The translations under genes and the position numbers were made by a program. A DNA stretch of 64,000 bases, from assembly GCF_033958435.1 (NCBI RefSeq), contig NC_134147.1:40852001-40916000 (forward strand), in the 5' to 3' direction. This stretch comes from Carettochelys insculpta (Eukaryota > Chordata > Testudines > Carettochelyidae). The notes below the pieces were generated by a model. The model searched no databases. It was not told the DNA's origin and worked only from the letters and a program-made list of their open reading frames with translations. Positions 60,842 to 64,000 of this stretch are shown here, piece by piece (the first letter of the stretch is position 1; every line of letters begins with the position of its first letter).

Positions 60842-62569
60842 CTATTCAAAGAAGAGAACAAACTGTTTAAAAAAATAAACTACACTGAAGACAATATGCT
60901 GTACATTGTTCACAGTGAATATTAAACCTAACTTTTAAATGATCATCCTTTTCAAAAAAAATCATATCTTAAAACACTTTAGAAGAGGGGTTTAACAACA
61001 GCATCTGACAGCATCTCATCTAAAATGCTGCTAACGACAACAGAATAAAGATACTGGTTTTAAGTGTAGAGTCTTTATCATCAATGCTGGTATTGTTTAA
61101 GTGCTTGTTAAATAGTGCTTGAAATATTGCATATTTTAACATTCCCCCCAGAAGAAAATGGCTTTAAGATGTCTCCTGTATTCTTTCTGGGACCAGGTTA
61201 AAAAAAAATCACATTACCTTGCATTTGCTCTTAGAGTCATTATCCCTAGACAGCACCATCATTTAAGAAATTTATCATGGGCTCTGTCCTTTGAACAATG
61301 TATTAGTGTAATACATTACAAGAGTGCTTCACTGCAATGATGTATCACAGAAAAGATGGCAACATCTGGGAAGAATGAGTCCAGGAATAGATTTAGTGCA
61401 ATCGCTTTGCACAGGACCACAACCCCAAGTGTCATTAGTTTGGAAAGGACCAATATTTGCCACACCGCAAGCACACTTGTACAACCTCTGCTGAACAGCC
61501 ATTTAAAAAAAAAAAAAGTTGCCCTTCACCCCACTAGTCTGATCTCTATTATTTGTGAATGAGGCAGGCCATGTTTGAAAACTGCTTTTTCAAGAAGCTA
61601 ACCCTCTCCGAGAAATTCTTTTTACCCTGCATCCCAAACACTTTCACGTTGTCCACCCACAGCAAGGTAACCCTCCCTCGGTGATGGATAACATGCTCTT
61701 GCTGGCAACTGGCATTCAGAATTTGCATCAGTTAATTACGATTTGTGAGTATGGACTTGCCTTTTAGATAGCCAGAGGTACATTCTTTATCAGGCTTAAC
61801 TTTGGCTTCAAGTGAGGCTGTTCTTAAAAGAAAAGGAAATAAATCATCTGAGTGTTTTTGTCTTTTGTATACAAATCTGCAAATCCCACGTACTAAATAG
61901 GTTAGCCTGCAAAACATGGAATGATAGGCAAGAACATTGGGACCCAGAAGAACAACTGGTAAGGGAGATGGAACTGTTAGTATGCAAGGGGGTAGAGAAA
62001 CTCATTGAACCAAACTTTAAGCACTGTATATGGGGGAAACCACTTCAAACCAGTGGCGCTGGCAGCACCCCAAGCTCCAGCATCTGTATAGCCTGAACTA
62101 CAAGCATCCCCAGAGTGCTCTGCAGCAGGGATCACAAAAAGAGAGAAAAAAAGCTCTGCCATAGCGGCAACTACTCTCCTACAGCTAGACAGACTCCGTG
62201 AACATGTGGTGCATAGGAGGCTCCAGAAATTACTGCAGCAAAGCAGGAGGTAGGTCAGAGGCTCCCCTCCATGGCATCCGGTCCATGGCAGGGTGGAGTG
62301 TGCGGAGCCCTGAGCCTAACAGACTGGATTAGGCAAGCCACAGTCCAGATGCAGATTGTGTGCTCTGCTGGGGGCCAGGGGCAGAAAGAAGCTCTGGGCT
62401 GTGCTGCCGCTTGCTGGTGTTCCCCAGCCAGGAGCAGCAACCACAGAAGAACTGGCCAGAGCTTCGTGCTGCTGTTCTGATTGGCTGGAATTCTCGAAGC
62501 AGAGGGTGGGGAGCAGAGCCCTGTGCATCTGGGTGTGAACAGGTAAGCTACACCAGTCGCACAGACACC
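60842..62569. other. Sequence upstream of the first visible MT-Ox exon
   Basis: The exons for the N-terminal methyltransferase helices should be upstream on the minus strand. I found no matching motif here, so they may be further right or too diverged. Confidence 0.4.
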
Positions 62570-63010
62570 ATTTCCCTCGACTGCTCCTGTGTCCCCTCCC
62601 AACTCCCCCCGCACCCTCCCTCCCACCCTGCTGCTGCCTCCCAACTCCCATACCCTCACCGCCACCCTAAACCCCGCACACCGAATTCTCCACCCCCTCC
62701 CACCCAGACCCCACATTTCCATTCTGCACCCCCTCATCCTGACCAGACCCTGCACCCCACTCCTGAATTCTCCCTCCCAGACTCCTCAGCCCTACCCTGA
62801 TCTCTCCCTTCCAGACCCCATGCCCGAAACCCTCCTGTGCACGTCCACCCACTTAGACCCATATCCCCAGCTTGCTTCTGCACCCCCAACACCCAACTCC
62901 CACCCCTCCCCTGTAACTCCCTTCCTGCCCACATCCCCCACCTTCAGACCATTCCTGCCCCCTTTCCCATCCACACCCCATAGTCCTGCCCCTGCCCCCA
63001 GACAGGAAAC
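62570..63010. repeat. C/T-rich low-complexity tract
   Basis: About 440 bases of CCC-, CTCC- and CACCC-rich sequence with degenerate repetition. It makes overlapping open frames on both strands that are not genes. It ends with CGACCCACAAAAGGTTCCCC at 63089-63108, resembling a transposon end. Confidence 0.7.
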
Positions 63011-63199
63011 AAATTAGTAAGGAGATTTTTTTTAATTATTATTATTATTTAGGTGGCCCCTGACTGATTTGTCTACAGATCAGTGGCCCCCGACCCACAA
63101 AAGGTTCCCCATCCTTGAGGTAGGTGGTGGTCATGGCTGGTACAAAACAGAACATTGGTAAGAGAAAGGAGATCTGTCCTCGAGAGCTGATAGGTGGCA

Positions 63200-63400
63200 C
63201 CTCCCCAGCTGTTCTTGGAATACTATATTGATGACTTCATAGGCATATTGCTGTCCTGGGCTGGCAACTCCAAAACAGAGCCACCACATTCAGCAGATTC
63301 AATTACTTGGGGTTGGCGCTCATTTTACCTTCTCCCACTAGACAGAGAAGAGTCCATTGGACATCAAGAAACTCCCTGATCATAGTCTTGAGAGTAGTCA
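63200..63400 (+). pseudogene. Possible Penelope/DIRS-like reverse transcriptase fragment
   Basis: LFLEYYIDDFIGIL contains a YIDD motif like the RT catalytic box. In other frames FTFSH and TEKSPLDIK may be the next block. It is short and frameshifted; the assignment is weak. Confidence 0.35.
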
Positions 63401-63454
63401 AATATTATTCCAGAGAGCCCAGCTAGCGTACAGTGTATGCCTATCAGACGGGGC

Positions 63455-63570
63455 TAACTACAAGCACATCTACGCTAGAGTTAAACACCCTGGCCTACAT
63501 CAGATGATTTGGGCTTGTGGGGCTGGGGCTGTAAAACTGTTTTGTAGATATTCACTGTGTAGAGAAGCTC
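63455..63570. mobile_element. MITE fragment
   Basis: CATCTACGCTAGAGTTAAAC then CCTGGCCTACATCAGATG and TGGGCTTGTGGGGCTGGGGC resembles a high-copy turtle element that I remember. The ends are not resolved. Confidence 0.35.
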
Positions 63571-64000
63571 TGCTTTGGGAAGAAGGCAGCATGGGATATT
63601 GAAGGCAAGAGCCACCAGACAAGTCAGATTCCCCATCTGAAGATTAACAGCCACCGCAACTGTCAGTCCCAGAAGGCTCATGACACTCCTGCAGGCCAGA
63701 ATTTTAAGCCACGGTAGCTATTTTTACTGTTCTTCCCCTGCCAACCTTCAGTAAAATGAAAAAGAATTCATAACCCGTATCAGACACACTCAGATAATCC
63801 AAGCCTTGAAGAGCTGAACATTTCATATAACCTCTTTTCTGCCCCTCGCAAATGCTTTAACAACTTTAATAAGATAATGTATAGCTATTATCATACAGCT
63901 AGCGTAAGTCAAACAACTATCAGCTATTATTTCTGCAACAGAACTAATGCTCAACGTTCCCGTAATCCACAGACTGGAACAGTTTACACATTGTCAATTT
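63571..64000. other. Unannotated right edge
   Basis: No gene or repeat was recognised. Confidence 0.5.

Noticed and set aside
62255..63017. Several 110-166-codon frames
   Set aside because: Caused by the C/T-rich tract, with overlapping frames on both strands and biased composition.
1..64000. CRISPR arrays, operons or prophage
   Set aside because: Intron-bearing gene, CR1, MIR and MITEs show vertebrate DNA; no regularly spaced repeats or bacterial gene layout.

Overview
The window looks like vertebrate nuclear DNA, AT-rich, intron-rich and full of fossil repeats. The repeats point to a sauropsid, most likely a turtle: CR1 fragments, several Harbinger-type elements that end in GTCTACAC-like repeats, a Myb/SANT-type transposon gene, and a 'CTTAAAGACTAACAGAT' retroposon family. 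This taxonomic call rests on pattern memory; no database was searched.

The one host gene I can support runs leftwards on the minus strand from about 60.8 kb to 28.2 kb. Eight exons with AG/GT borders and compatible phases encode a methyltransferase domain followed by a short-chain dehydrogenase domain. This is the architecture of MT-Ox, the bifunctional second enzyme of vertebrate gadusol (sunscreen) synthesis, which acts after 2-epi-5-epi-valiolone synthase (EEVS). Roughly the first 100 residues and the start codon were not found and probably lie right of the window. The dehydrogenase half keeps every signature residue. The methyltransferase half carries non-conservative changes at both S-adenosylmethionine-binding acidic positions and at the catalytic lysine, plus Asp to Glu at a metal ligand. 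Its three splice donors are also weaker than those of the other half. EEVS was not seen here.

The left end (0.6-8 kb) is a nest. A decayed LINE (endonuclease plus reverse transcriptase) is split by a GC-rich, apparently intact 4.7-kb autonomous Harbinger transposon with 3-bp target duplications. That element holds two convergent intron-containing genes, a DDE transposase (plus strand) and a Myb/SANT DNA-binding partner (minus strand).

The rest is intergenic or intronic DNA with dated insertions: Harbinger-type MITEs with 3-bp duplications, a roughly 330-bp inverted-repeat element with TA-type ends, seven copies of a roughly 180-bp repeat, and a retroposon family that often forms fold-back structures and has 9-21-bp target duplications. 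There are also CR1 and MIR fossils, tRNA-derived SINE pieces, microsatellites, and a 70-nt near-perfect hairpin in the last MT-Ox intron.
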